In this document: positions 1 through 6,259 of the stretch, one piece after another
Position numbering within the stretch: position 1 is the stretch's first letter
Layout: each line of letters starts with the position of its first letter
NCBI GenBank assembly: GCA_024639035.1
Contig: JAHEJE010000071.1
Location: 1 to 10,442, forward strand
From: Alphaproteobacteria bacterium
Lineage (GTDB): Bacteria > Pseudomonadota > Alphaproteobacteria > Rhizobiales > Aestuariivirgaceae
DNA length: 10,442 nt
Direction: 5' to 3'
Translations under genes and position numbers: made by a program
Notes under the pieces: generated by a model
What the model was told of the DNA's origin: nothing
Database searches by the model: none
The model's input: only the letters and a program-made list of their open reading frames with translations

Positions 1-56
1 CGCCACCGCCACTCACCCTTCTTGTCCTGGTAGTACTCTGTCTTGCCGTCAGCCAT
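1..56 (-). CDS. YegP/DUF1508-like small protein, N-terminus only (cut by window edge)
   Basis: Only the first 18 codons are in the window; they read MADGKTEYYQDKKGEWRW and continue past the left edge. The ATG (56-54) is preceded by GGGGAGGAC, with GGAGG seven bases before the start, a strong ribosome binding site. The pattern 'YYxDKKGEWRW' resembles the opening of YegP/DUF1508 proteins, small repeat-containing proteins of unclear function whose first strand reads roughly Y-x-D-x-x-G-E-W-R-W-R. The assignment rests on this short stretch alone. It lies downstream of grpE on the same strand, separated by about 180 bp that include a weak terminator candidate, so it may be a separate unit. Confidence 0.7.
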   Translation of the reverse strand, partial: MADGKTEYYQDKKGEWRW

Positions 57-177
57 TCGTTGTCCTCCCCTCGAAGTGACCAATAAAAACGGCGCCCCAG
101 CCAATCGTCCCGTCGGCTCAGTGCGCCAGCATTCAACATTGAGCAGCCGGACCGTTTTGTCCATAGGTCAATCGGTT

Positions 178-208
178 AAAAACGATCGATTCATGCCTGT
201 CGCCGATC
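178..208 (-). terminator. Weak terminator candidate after grpE
   Basis: On the minus strand, about 25 bases past the grpE stop, GATCG (208-204) can pair with CGATC (188-184) across a 15-base loop, followed by a G and five T (182-178). The stem is short and AT-containing, so this is only a possible rho-independent terminator. The rest of 57-234 shows no gene. Confidence 0.25.
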
Positions 209-234
209 AACCCGGAACGCCGGCCCAGGCTGCA

Positions 235-900
235 CTATTGTGCTTCGGCACCCGCCTGCGGTGTCTCAGGCGCATCCGGAGCCGGCTTGGCACCGCCCTT
301 GGCAACGCCTACCATCGCCGGGCGCAACACCCGTTCACCGATAACGAACCCGGGCTGCACGATCTGAACGACGGTCCCGGCCGGCTTGCTTGCGTCGGGC
401 ACCTCGAACATCGCCTGATGCAGGTTGGGATCGAACTTCTCGTCGAGCGGTTCGATGCGCCGGATGCCATGGCGCCCGAAAGTGTTCAACAGTTCGCGCT
501 GCACCATCTCGATGCCCTGCAGCAAGGTCTTGGTCACCTCGTCGGCCGCATCGCGCTGCTCCTGCGACACTGCCCCGAGCGCCCGATCCATGTTGTCGCT
601 CACCCCGAGCATGTCGCGGGCGAAATTGCTTGCCGCATAGAGCGTGGCTTCGGCCTTTTCCCGTTCGGTGCGCCGCCGCAGGTTTTCCATGTCGGCGGCC
701 AGTCGCAGCATCTTGTCGTTCAGTTCGGCGTTTTCTGCCGCCAATTGCTCAAGCGGATCTTCGGCCGCCGCGTCGTCATTTGGAACGTCGCCCTCGCCAT
801 GCTCGACGCCGGCCTCCAGCGCCTCGGCAAGTTCGGCGATCTCGTCGGTGTCTTCAGGCGGCCGATTGGCTTCGCCCGGCTTGTCTGCGTTATCGTTCAT
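235..900 (-). CDS. grpE: GrpE, nucleotide exchange factor of the DnaK chaperone
   Basis: GrpE releases ADP from DnaK and so drives the DnaK/DnaJ folding cycle in the cytoplasm. The 221-residue product has the expected layout: an acidic, disordered N-terminus (about 1-48), a long charged helix suited to the dimeric coiled coil (about 48-90, including LAAENAELNDKMLRLAADME), a helical bundle, and the C-terminal beta domain with the family signature around 156-167 (FDPNLHQAMFEV) and GFVIGERVLRPAMVGVA. Length is normal for alphaproteobacteria. The ATG at 900 has only a weak upstream GGA, but no better start exists. It lies 70 bp downstream of hrcA on the same strand and probably shares its transcript. 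The gap could also hold a weak promoter (TTGCGC, 18 bp, GATTAA; 966-937 on the minus strand). Confidence 0.97.
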   Translation of the reverse strand: MNDNADKPGEANRPPEDTDEIAELAEALEAGVEHGEGDVPNDDAAAEDPLEQLAAENAELNDKMLRLAADMENLRRRTEREKAEATLYAASNFARDMLGVSDNMDRALGAVSQEQRDAADEVTKTLLQGIEMVQRELLNTFGRHGIRRIEPLDEKFDPNLHQAMFEVPDASKPAGTVVQIVQPGFVIGERVLRPAMVGVAKGGAKPAPDAPETPQAGAEAQ

Positions 901-970
901 GCGAGAAAATCCAGGACTTCGAGTGTCGATGTGGGTTTAATCACGGATATCAGCGTTGCGGCGCAAAAAA

Positions 971-2035
971 TCAAGAGAGTAATCGTCCCACCAGCTTGGC
1001 GGTGTAATTTACCATCGGCACGATGCGCGCATAATTGATCCGGGTCGGCCCGATCACTCCGAGAACCCCGACAATATTTTGTTCGCTGTCGTGATAGGGC
1101 GAGACGATCAACGAAGACCCGGACAACGAAAACAGATTGCTCTCCGAACCGATATAGATTCTCACCCCCTCGCCTTGCTCGGCCAGATCGAGCAGCCGCA
1201 CCAGATCGCGCTTGCGCTCAAGATCGTCGAACAGCCGGCGAATGCGCTCCAGATCCTCCAGGGCCGTGATGTCCTCGATCAGATTGGCCTGGCCGCGCAC
1301 GATCAGCGTGCGATCGTCGCCTTCGCCGTTGTCGCTCCAAGCGGCAAGCCCGGCCTCGATCACCCTGCCCGACAGATCGTCGAGTTCGCGCTCGAGCAGA
1401 TTGACCTCATCGACGATAAACCGTTGCGCCTCCGGCAGGGTCTTGCCCTGCAGCCGGCTTGAAAGAAAGTTCGACACCCGGGTCAACGTCGATGCCGGCA
1501 GGCCCGCCGGGATGTCGATCGCCCGGTTTTCCACCGTACCGTCGTCGCCGACCAGCACCACCAGCGCCTTGTCCACCGACAGCTTGACGAACTCGATATG
1601 CTTCAGCCGCATGCTCAGCTTGGGTGCCACCACCACACCGGCGCAGTGCGACAGGCCCGACAAGAGGCTGGTCGCCTCGGTCAAAACATCTTCCACCCGC
1701 TTGTCGCCATCCAGCCCGGCCACTTCGCGATCGATCGCCCGGCGCTGCTCGCCCGAAAGCGTTCCCTGCTCCATGATGGCATCGACAAAGAACCGCAAAC
1801 CCAGCTCCGTCGGCAGCCGTCCGGCACTGGTGTGCGGCGCGGCGATCAGGCCGCATTCTTCGAGATCGGCCATGACGTTGCGCACCGAAGCCGGAGACAG
1901 ATTGCCCACCAGGCCGCGCGATATTGTGCGCGAACCGACCGGCACACCGCTGTCGAGATAAGTTTCGACCAGTTGGCGGAATATCTCGCGCGAGCGTTGA
2001 TCCAGTGCCGCAAATCCGGAAAACTTCTGATCCAT
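971..2035 (-). CDS. hrcA: HrcA, heat-inducible transcription repressor
   Basis: HrcA binds the CIRCE operator upstream of chaperone genes (classically groESL) and is itself kept folded by GroEL. The 354-residue product has an N-terminal winged helix (about 10-78) with the typical run SPASVRNVMADLEECGLI and 'HTSAGRLPT' (68-76), then the GAF-like dimerisation region and the C-terminal GVLGVIGPTRINYARIVPMV block. The reading frame opens 20 codons earlier, at 2095, but the ATG at 2035 gives the standard start MDQKFSGFAALDQRSREIF and is preceded by GAGGAA about eight bases upstream, so I choose it. It heads a likely hrcA-grpE operon and is divergent from rph. No CIRCE sequence (TTAGCACTC-N9-GAGTGCTAA) is visible in front of it, so autorepression through CIRCE is not supported; its targets are probably elsewhere. 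Confidence 0.97.
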   Translation of the reverse strand: MDQKFSGFAALDQRSREIFRQLVETYLDSGVPVGSRTISRGLVGNLSPASVRNVMADLEECGLIAAPHTSAGRLPTELGLRFFVDAIMEQGTLSGEQRRAIDREVAGLDGDKRVEDVLTEATSLLSGLSHCAGVVVAPKLSMRLKHIEFVKLSVDKALVVLVGDDGTVENRAIDIPAGLPASTLTRVSNFLSSRLQGKTLPEAQRFIVDEVNLLERELDDLSGRVIEAGLAAWSDNGEGDDRTLIVRGQANLIEDITALEDLERIRRLFDDLERKRDLVRLLDLAEQGEGVRIYIGSESNLFSLSGSSLIVSPYHDSEQNIVGVLGVIGPTRINYARIVPMVNYTAKLVGRLLS

Positions 2036-2070
2036 CGTGCGTTCCTCGAAGTCCGGTATCGGATACTGCA

Positions 2071-2099
2071 AACCTAGGTGCACCGGAGCCCGCAATCAA
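2071..2099 (-). promoter_or_regulatory. Candidate sigma70-type promoter of hrcA
   Basis: On the minus strand TTGATT (2099-2094) and TAGGTT (2076-2071) are separated by 17 bp, placing transcription start near 2064, about 30 bases before the hrcA ATG. An 11-bp palindrome, GTATC-G-GATAC (2056-2066), lies over the predicted start site and could be an operator. Matches to consensus are moderate, so this is inference from spacing and position. Confidence 0.4.
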
Positions 2100-2101
2100 T
2101 A

Positions 2102-2130
2102 GTCCGGTGCTTACGGCCATTGCGCCGGAC
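2102..2130. promoter_or_regulatory. Dyad between the divergent hrcA and rph promoters
   Basis: GTCCGGTGC (2102-2110) and GCGCCGGAC (2122-2130) form a 9-bp inverted repeat with one T-G pair and an 11-base centre. It lies just upstream of the hrcA -35 candidate and its right arm overlaps the rph -35 candidate, a position suited to a shared operator. It is not CIRCE. No regulator can be named. Confidence 0.3.
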
Positions 2131-2148
2131 CGGCCGGCGGTTTAGAAC
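2120..2148 (+). promoter_or_regulatory. Candidate promoter of rph-rdgB-hemW
   Basis: TTGCGC (2120-2125) and TAGAAC (2143-2148) are separated by 17 bp, giving a start near 2155, about 30 bases before the rph ATG. Four of six -10 bases and three of six -35 bases fit consensus. The -35 overlaps the right arm of the dyad at 2102-2130. Confidence 0.4.
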
Positions 2149-2186
2149 CCGGCAACCCTAAAGTGCAAGACAAGGACCATCCAGCC

Positions 2187-2900
2187 ATGCGCCCATCCAA
2201 GCGCCAACCCGGTGAGATTCGAAACGTTACCCTGGAGCGCGGCGTTTCGCGCAACGCCGAAGGTTCCTGCCTGGTCAAGTTCGGCGACACCCACGTCCTG
2301 TGCACCGCCTCGCTTGAAACCCGCCTGCCGCCATGGCTGAAAGGCCGGGGCCAGGGCTGGGTCACGGCTGAATACGGCATGCTGCCACGCTCGACCAACG
2401 AGCGCATGCGCCGCGAGGCCACCGCCGGCAAGCAGTCCGGCCGCACCCAGGAGATCCAGCGCCTGATCGGTCGTTCGCTGCGCGCCATCGTCGATCTGGA
2501 AAAGCTCGGCGAGGTCCAGATCACCGTCGACTGCGACGTGCTGCAGGCCGATGGCGGCACCCGCACCGCGGCCATTACCGGCGGCTGGGTCGCCCTGGCC
2601 GACTGCCTGTCCTGGATGCGCGAGCGCGAGATGTTCAAGTCTGAGCCCATGCGCGGCCATATCGCGGCCATTTCCTGCGGCCTCTTCGACGGCCAGACCG
2701 TGTGCGACCTCGACTATGCCGAGGACAGCAACGCCGGCGCCGATGCCAATTTCGTCATGACCAGCGGCGGCGGCATCGTGGAAATCCAGGGCACGGCCGA
2801 AGCCGAACCTTTTGGCCAGGACCGCTTCATGGAGATGCTGGCCATGGCGACGTCGGCCATCGATGAGCTGATCGCCCTGCAGCACGAGGTCATGCAGTAG
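2187..2900 (+). CDS. rph: RNase PH, phosphorolytic 3' exoribonuclease for tRNA maturation
   Basis: RNase PH trims the 3' ends of tRNA precursors using phosphate, releasing nucleoside diphosphates; it works as a hexameric ring. The 237-residue product matches the family's usual length. Visible family segments are FGDTHVLCTASLE near the N-terminus, the GRTQEIQRLIGRSLR stretch (85-99) and the signature CDVLQADGGTRTA (116-128), which carries the arginine of the phosphate site. A GTG in the same frame at 2163 would add eight residues, but ATG 2187 gives the standard opening MRPSKRQPGEIR and has AAGGA (2172-2176) ten bases upstream, so I choose it. rdgB starts 5 nt after the stop, implying co-transcription. 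Confidence 0.97.
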   Translation: MRPSKRQPGEIRNVTLERGVSRNAEGSCLVKFGDTHVLCTASLETRLPPWLKGRGQGWVTAEYGMLPRSTNERMRREATAGKQSGRTQEIQRLIGRSLRAIVDLEKLGEVQITVDCDVLQADGGTRTAAITGGWVALADCLSWMREREMFKSEPMRGHIAAISCGLFDGQTVCDLDYAEDSNAGADANFVMTSGGGIVEIQGTAEAEPFGQDRFMEMLAMATSAIDELIALQHEVMQ

Positions 2901-2905
2901 CCGCC

Positions 2906-3523
2906 ATGCGCAAGATCGCCACCGGCGCGACCGTGGTGGTCGCCAGCCACAACCAGGGCAAGGTCCGCGAAATAAACGACCTCATCGCACCCTTCGGCCT
3001 GCAGGCCCGATCGGTCGGTGAACTGGGATTGCCGGAGCCTGAGGAAACCGGCACCACCTTCGCCGAAAACGCCTGCATCAAGGCCGTTGCCGCGGCGCGG
3101 GCATCGGGCAGGGTGGCAATCGCCGATGATTCCGGCCTTGCCGTCGATGCCCTGGGCGGCGATCCCGGCATCTATTCCGCCCGCTGGGCCGGCCCGGACA
3201 AGGATTTCAACACCGCCATGCGCAATGTCGAGGAAAAGCTGCAGGCCGCCGGAGCCCGCAGTCCGTCGGACCGCCGGGCTTGTTTCGTCTGCGCCTTGTG
3301 CGTCGCCTGGCCGGACGGCGCAACCGAGGTCTTCGAGGGCCGGGTCAGCGGCGCGCTGGTGTGGCCGCCGCGCGGCACCAATGGCTTCGGCTACGATCCG
3401 GTGTTCGTCGCCGACGACCACACCCAGACGTTTGGCGAAATGGAGCCGGCGCAGAAACACGCCCTGTCGCACCGCGCCGACGCCTTCTCCAAGCTCACCG
3501 CCGCGCTTTTTACCGATGCCTAA
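2906..3523 (+). CDS. rdgB: RdgB/HAM1 dITP/XTP pyrophosphatase
   Basis: This enzyme hydrolyses non-canonical purine triphosphates (dITP, ITP, XTP) to monophosphate and pyrophosphate, keeping deaminated bases out of DNA and RNA. The 205-residue product shows the family motifs in order: the substrate loop SHNQGK (14-19), 'EETGTTFAENA' (46-56), the metal/catalytic segment ADDSGLAVDALGG starting at 73 with D74-D75, GIYSARWAG, the purine-pocket segment GTNGFGYDPVF, and 'LSHRADA' near the C-terminus. The start lies 5 nt past the rph stop, and the last 8 nt overlap the start of hemW. No strong ribosome binding site is seen, so translation probably depends on coupling to rph. Confidence 0.97.
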   Translation: MRKIATGATVVVASHNQGKVREINDLIAPFGLQARSVGELGLPEPEETGTTFAENACIKAVAAARASGRVAIADDSGLAVDALGGDPGIYSARWAGPDKDFNTAMRNVEEKLQAAGARSPSDRRACFVCALCVAWPDGATEVFEGRVSGALVWPPRGTNGFGYDPVFVADDHTQTFGEMEPAQKHALSHRADAFSKLTAALFTDA

Positions 3524-4679
3524 AGCATCCAGCGCTCCGCCCGCGGCCTTCGGGCTTTATGTCCACTGGCCGTTCTGCCTGGCCAAGTGTCCCTATTGCG
3601 ATTTCAATTCCCATGTTCGCAGCGCCATCGACGTCGATTCATTCGCCGCCATGCTGCTGCGCGAACTGTCGCATTTCGCCGCCCGCACGCCGGGCCGGGC
3701 GCTGGCCAGCATCTTCTTCGGCGGCGGCACGCCATCCCTGATGCCGCCGTCCGCCGTCGCCGCCATCATCGATGCCGCAACCGGCCACTGGGCAACCGCC
3801 CCCGGCCTCGAGATCACCCTCGAAGCCAATCCGACCAGCACCGAGGCGGAAAATTTCCGCGGCTACCGCAACGCCGGCGTCAACCGTGTTTCGCTCGGCG
3901 TCCAGGCCCTCAATGACGCTGATTTGCGCTTCCTCGGTCGCCAGCACAGTGCCGCCGAAGCCCTGGCCGCCTTTCGCCTGGCGCGTGGCATGTTCGCGCG
4001 CACCTCTTTCGACCTGATCTATGCCCGACCCGGCCAGACCCTGAACGGCTGGCGGCGCGAGCTGGGCCAGGCACTGGACGAGCAGAACGGGCACATGTCG
4101 CTGTATCAGCTCACCATCGAGCCCGGCACCCCCTTTGCCCGCTGGCACGCCAGCGGCAAACTTCCGGTCCCCGATGACGACCTTGCCGCCGATCTTTTTG
4201 ACCTCACCCAGGACCTCACCGCCAAGGCCGGCCTGCCGGCCTACGAAATCTCCAACCACGCCAGCCCCGGCCACGAGTGCCGGCACAATCTGATCTATTG
4301 GGGACATGGCGAATACGCAGGCATCGGCCCCGGCGCCCACTCACGCCTCGCACAGGGCGACGTGCGCCTGGCCGTGCACACCATCGACGACCCGCGCAAC
4401 TGGAGCGCCCAGGTCGCACAACAGGGCCACGGCATCGCCGCAGAGACCCGCCTGACACCGTTCGAATCCGCTGAGGAATATGTGCTGATGGGCCTGCGCC
4501 ACGTCGCCGGCATCGATCCGACCCGCTTTGCCCGACTGGCAGCGCGGCCGCTCGACCAACAGCGCATCGCCAACCTGGTTGCACACGGATTTTTGCACGA
4601 CCATCCGACCGGCCATGTCTCGGCAACCGCCAAAGGGCGTCACGTTCTCAACGCCATCACCCGCGAATTGCTCGCCTGA
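3516..4679 (+). CDS. hemW: HemW-type radical SAM protein (haem chaperone, formerly 'HemN-like')
   Basis: HemW binds an iron-sulfur cluster and haem and is thought to deliver haem to membrane proteins; it is not the coproporphyrinogen oxidase HemN although often so named. The 387-residue product begins MPKASSAPPAAFGLYVHWPF and carries the radical SAM motif C21-x3-C25-x2-C28 followed by DFNSH. It also has the GGGTPSL segment, the 'EANPTS' and 'RVSLGVQ' strands, and the HemW hallmark HNLIYW (257-262) followed by GHGEYAGIGPGAHSR. The frame is open from 3018, but that upstream part is antiframe translation of rdgB; ATG 3516 fits family length and overlaps the rdgB stop (ATGCCTAA, 8 nt). Its stop is 2 nt from the stop of the convergent marR-like gene. 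Confidence 0.95.
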   Translation: MPKASSAPPAAFGLYVHWPFCLAKCPYCDFNSHVRSAIDVDSFAAMLLRELSHFAARTPGRALASIFFGGGTPSLMPPSAVAAIIDAATGHWATAPGLEITLEANPTSTEAENFRGYRNAGVNRVSLGVQALNDADLRFLGRQHSAAEALAAFRLARGMFARTSFDLIYARPGQTLNGWRRELGQALDEQNGHMSLYQLTIEPGTPFARWHASGKLPVPDDDLAADLFDLTQDLTAKAGLPAYEISNHASPGHECRHNLIYWGHGEYAGIGPGAHSRLAQGDVRLAVHTIDDPRNWSAQVAQQGHGIAAETRLTPFESAEEYVLMGLRHVAGIDPTRFARLAARPLDQQRIANLVAHGFLHDHPTGHVSATAKGRHVLNAITRELLA

Positions 4680-4681
4680 CC

Positions 4682-5185
4682 CTAGGCGTGGGCGGCCTTG
4701 CCGCCGCTGCCTTTTGCCGGATTGCGCGGTTTGGCATTGCTGTCTTCGCCAGCCTGATTGGCGAGGATTTGCAGCACCTCGATGAAGGCCTTGCGCTTGG
4801 CCACCGGGATCACCGACATGATCTTCTTGTCAACCGTGCTGGCCCCGGGCTGCGCGCTGAGCATCACCTGCCGGCCCTCTGAGGTCAGTCGAACCACATT
4901 GGTCCGCGCATCGTCCTTGCTGCGGGTGCGCTGCAGGTAACCCTGCGCGGTCAGCCGAGAGATCATGTCGGCGAGCGTCGACCGGTCTATCCCGGTGCTC
5001 TTGACAAGATCGGTCTGGCTCACGCCCTCGAACGCATCGACGACCGTCAGCAGTGTAAACTGGCGCTGTGTCAGCCCGTTCTTGCCGGCATTTGCGGCAT
5101 AGACGTCTGCCGCGAATTGCGCTGCGCGCTTAAGCAGGAAATACGGTGATTTTTCCAGCTTTCGTACATATTTTTGCCCGGTCAT
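4682..5185 (-). CDS. MarR-family winged-helix transcriptional regulator
   Basis: MarR proteins are dimeric repressors, usually autoregulated and released by small aromatic ligands, drugs or oxidation. The 167-residue product has the expected helices around a winged helix: 'QRQFTLLTVVDAFEGVSQTD', a recognition-helix region 'TGIDRSTLADMISRLTAQGYL' type, and the wing 'RTRSKDDARTNVVRLT' with the conserved D-x-R. The C-terminus is a basic, low-complexity tail (KPRNPAKGSGGKAAHA). Two ATGs compete: 5194 has AAAGGA touching it, while 5185 (MTGQKYVRK) has the same AAAGGA nine bases upstream, so 5185 is the better start. Its ligand and targets cannot be told; the NUDIX gene across the intergenic region and marR itself are the nearest candidates. 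Confidence 0.9.
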   Translation of the reverse strand: MTGQKYVRKLEKSPYFLLKRAAQFAADVYAANAGKNGLTQRQFTLLTVVDAFEGVSQTDLVKSTGIDRSTLADMISRLTAQGYLQRTRSKDDARTNVVRLTSEGRQVMLSAQPGASTVDKKIMSVIPVAKRKAFIEVLQILANQAGEDSNAKPRNPAKGSGGKAAHA

Positions 5186-5194
5186 TGACCCCAT

Positions 5195-5201
5195 TCCTTT
5201 T
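5195..5201 (-). promoter_or_regulatory. Ribosome binding site deciding the MarR-family start
   Basis: AAAAGGA on the minus strand ends directly against the first ATG (5194) but lies nine bases before the second (5185). This spacing favours the downstream start, which shortens the protein by three residues. Confidence 0.6.
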
Positions 5202-5202
5202 G

Positions 5203-5217
5203 CCGCAGTTCATGCGG
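5203..5217 (-). promoter_or_regulatory. 15-bp dyad in the leader of the MarR-family gene
   Basis: CCGCA-gttca-TGCGG is a perfect 5-bp inverted repeat with a 5-base centre, immediately upstream of the ribosome binding site. It could be a MarR-type operator (size fits) or an RNA hairpin near the translation start. Further short dyads nearby are ATACGCGTAT (5240-5249), GGCGG/CCGCC (5251-5269) and TCAATTGA (5332-5339). Confidence 0.3.
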
Positions 5218-5286
5218 GGTCTCCCTGTAATCACGATGCATACGCGTATTGGCGGTGCCTTAATCCGCCGCGCAGCATCATCCCCA

Positions 5287-5302
5287 AAGGCCGCTCGGCC
5301 TT
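5287..5302. other. Short stem-loop in the marR upstream region
   Basis: AAGGCC-GCTC-GGCCTT is a perfect 6-bp stem with a 4-base loop. No T-run follows on either strand, so it is not a typical terminator. It lies just downstream of the candidate marR -10, in the expected leader. Confidence 0.3.
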
Positions 5303-5307
5303 CCCTC

Positions 5308-5335
5308 AACCTAACGCATTAGTTGCAGAGTTCAA
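5308..5335 (-). promoter_or_regulatory. Candidate promoter of the MarR-family gene
   Basis: On the minus strand TTGAAC (5335-5330) and TAGGTT (5313-5308) are 16 bp apart; the -10 is identical to that proposed for hrcA. The palindrome TCAATTGA (5332-5339) overlaps the -35, a plausible autoregulatory arrangement. It implies a leader of about 115 bases. Confidence 0.35.
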
Positions 5336-5390
5336 TTGATTTAACGCTTTAAGACGCAAGACGCTCAAAGCCGCACTTGTGAGGATGATC

Positions 5391-5438
5391 ATGAACATCT
5401 TCGCCGTGCAAGTCGAGTACAAGATGAGATCGAGTTGA
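5391..5438 (+). CDS. Possible 15-codon ORF with a good ribosome binding site
   Basis: ATG at 5391 is preceded by GAGGA (5381-5385) with five bases between, and the frame reads MNIFAVQVEYKMRSS before TGA. I do not recognise it. It could be a leader peptide, the stub of a decayed gene, or chance: the same frame has several further stops in the AT-rich DNA that follows. It lies in a long intergenic region, about 200 bp before the NUDIX gene. Confidence 0.25.
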   Translation: MNIFAVQVEYKMRSS

Positions 5439-5644
5439 ATCGAAAATGAAATTATTGATATTTAAACTTGTATATTAGCCTAGTAACCAGGAATATTTAC
5501 CCCACCGTGGATTCGGGCATGTTGCTTGAATTGATCCTGCGCAACCGCGGATTTACCGGTGGTTTACCACTGTTTTCAGCGTGTTTTGCTGTATGATGAC
5601 ACAACAAAGCAGCCGTGGAACCCGCCTGACAGGAGGCACCCCCG
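5439..5644. other. AT-rich intergenic segment upstream of the NUDIX gene
   Basis: In 5441-5500 only 15 of 60 bases are G or C, far below the rest of the window. Several promoter-like hexamers occur there on the plus strand but none is clearly best. Closer to the gene, TTTACC is repeated 11 bp apart (5552-5557, 5563-5568) and GTGGT-tt-ACCAC (5559-5570) is a perfect dyad; TATGAT (5592-5597) could be a -10. No gene is supported in this stretch. Confidence 0.4.
5631..5636 (+). promoter_or_regulatory. Strong ribosome binding site of the NUDIX gene
   Basis: AGGAGG lies eight bases before ATG 5645. An in-frame TGA at 5627-5629 excludes any longer N-terminus, which matters because the protein lacks the first half of its zinc ribbon. 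Confidence 0.8.
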
Positions 5645-6199
5645 ATGTCCGACCTGCCGGACCACTTCCATCGCACCGTACCACAAGGCGACAGCCAGCA
5701 GCGCGACGTCTGCCGGCAGTGCGGTTACGTGCATTACCAGAACCCCAAGGTCGTGGCCGGTGCGGTTGTCCGTCATGAAGGCCGGGTTCTGTTGTGCAAG
5801 CGCGCGATCAATCCCCGCATGGGCTACTGGACCTTGCCCGCCGGTTACATGGAACTGGACGAAACCATCGTTGACGCCGCGCTGCGCGAAGCCCGCGAGG
5901 AGGCTTGCGCCGAAATCGAGATCGAAGCTGTTCTCGCTGTCTATTCGATTCCCCGTCTCAGTCAGGTTCAGGTCATTCATCTGGCCCGCCTGGCAAAACC
6001 CGATTTTGCCGCCGGCGAAGAAAGCCTTGAGGTGAAATTGTTCGCCTGGGACGAAATCCCCTGGGACGACCTCGCCTTTCCCTCGGTTCACTGGGCGTTG
6101 AACCACTTTCGCGAGATCGCAGACCGGGACAGTTTTGCCGCATTCACCAACCCTCCCGGCGAATTCGGCGACATGACCGAGGCAAAACCACGCCGCTGA
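5645..6199 (+). CDS. NUDIX hydrolase of the zinc-ribbon type, half ribbon lost
   Basis: NUDIX enzymes hydrolyse a nucleoside diphosphate linked to another group, using Mg2+; the substrate here is unknown. The 184-residue product has the NUDIX box at about residues 63-85: G-YMELD-E-TIVDAAL-RE-A-R-EE, then A-C-A where the general pattern has x-G-hydrophobic. That Gly replacement is, as I recall, usual in this subfamily, which also shows 'HYQNPK', 'LLCKRAINPRMGYWTLPAGYMEL', 'GEESLEVKLF' and 'EIPWDDLAFPSVHWAL'. Members normally begin with a four-cysteine zinc ribbon; here only the second CxxC (VCRQCGYVHYQNPK) remains and the N-terminus is MSDLPDHFHRTVPQGDSQQ. The gene stands alone, between a long upstream region and the repeat block at 6260. 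Confidence 0.92.
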   Translation: MSDLPDHFHRTVPQGDSQQRDVCRQCGYVHYQNPKVVAGAVVRHEGRVLLCKRAINPRMGYWTLPAGYMELDETIVDAALREAREEACAEIEIEAVLAVYSIPRLSQVQVIHLARLAKPDFAAGEESLEVKLFAWDEIPWDDLAFPSVHWALNHFREIADRDSFAAFTNPPGEFGDMTEAKPRR

Positions 6200-6259
6200 G
6201 GCAACGCGAACGCATCCGAGTGCATCACACCAGCCCGTGTTACTGAAACACCCCCCGCG

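Noticed and set aside
43..1038. Long plus-strand open frame across grpE
   Set aside because: It is antisense to a clear grpE, has no family features, and reflects the absence of stops in GC-rich DNA.
60..2050. Shared 9-mer ACTTCGAGG in the leaders of hrcA and the DUF1508-like gene
   Set aside because: It partly coincides with the ribosome binding sites and is short enough to be chance.
2036..2186. CIRCE operator before hrcA
   Set aside because: No TTAGCACTC-N9-GAGTGCTAA or close variant is present on either strand; the inverted repeats found are different.
2142..2885. 247-codon minus-strand frame opposite rph
   Set aside because: It mirrors the rph coding region, has low-complexity Ala/Gly/His-rich content and no recognisable domain.
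3018..3515. Extended N-terminus of HemW
   Set aside because: This stretch overlaps rdgB in another frame; the family start and length fit ATG 3516.
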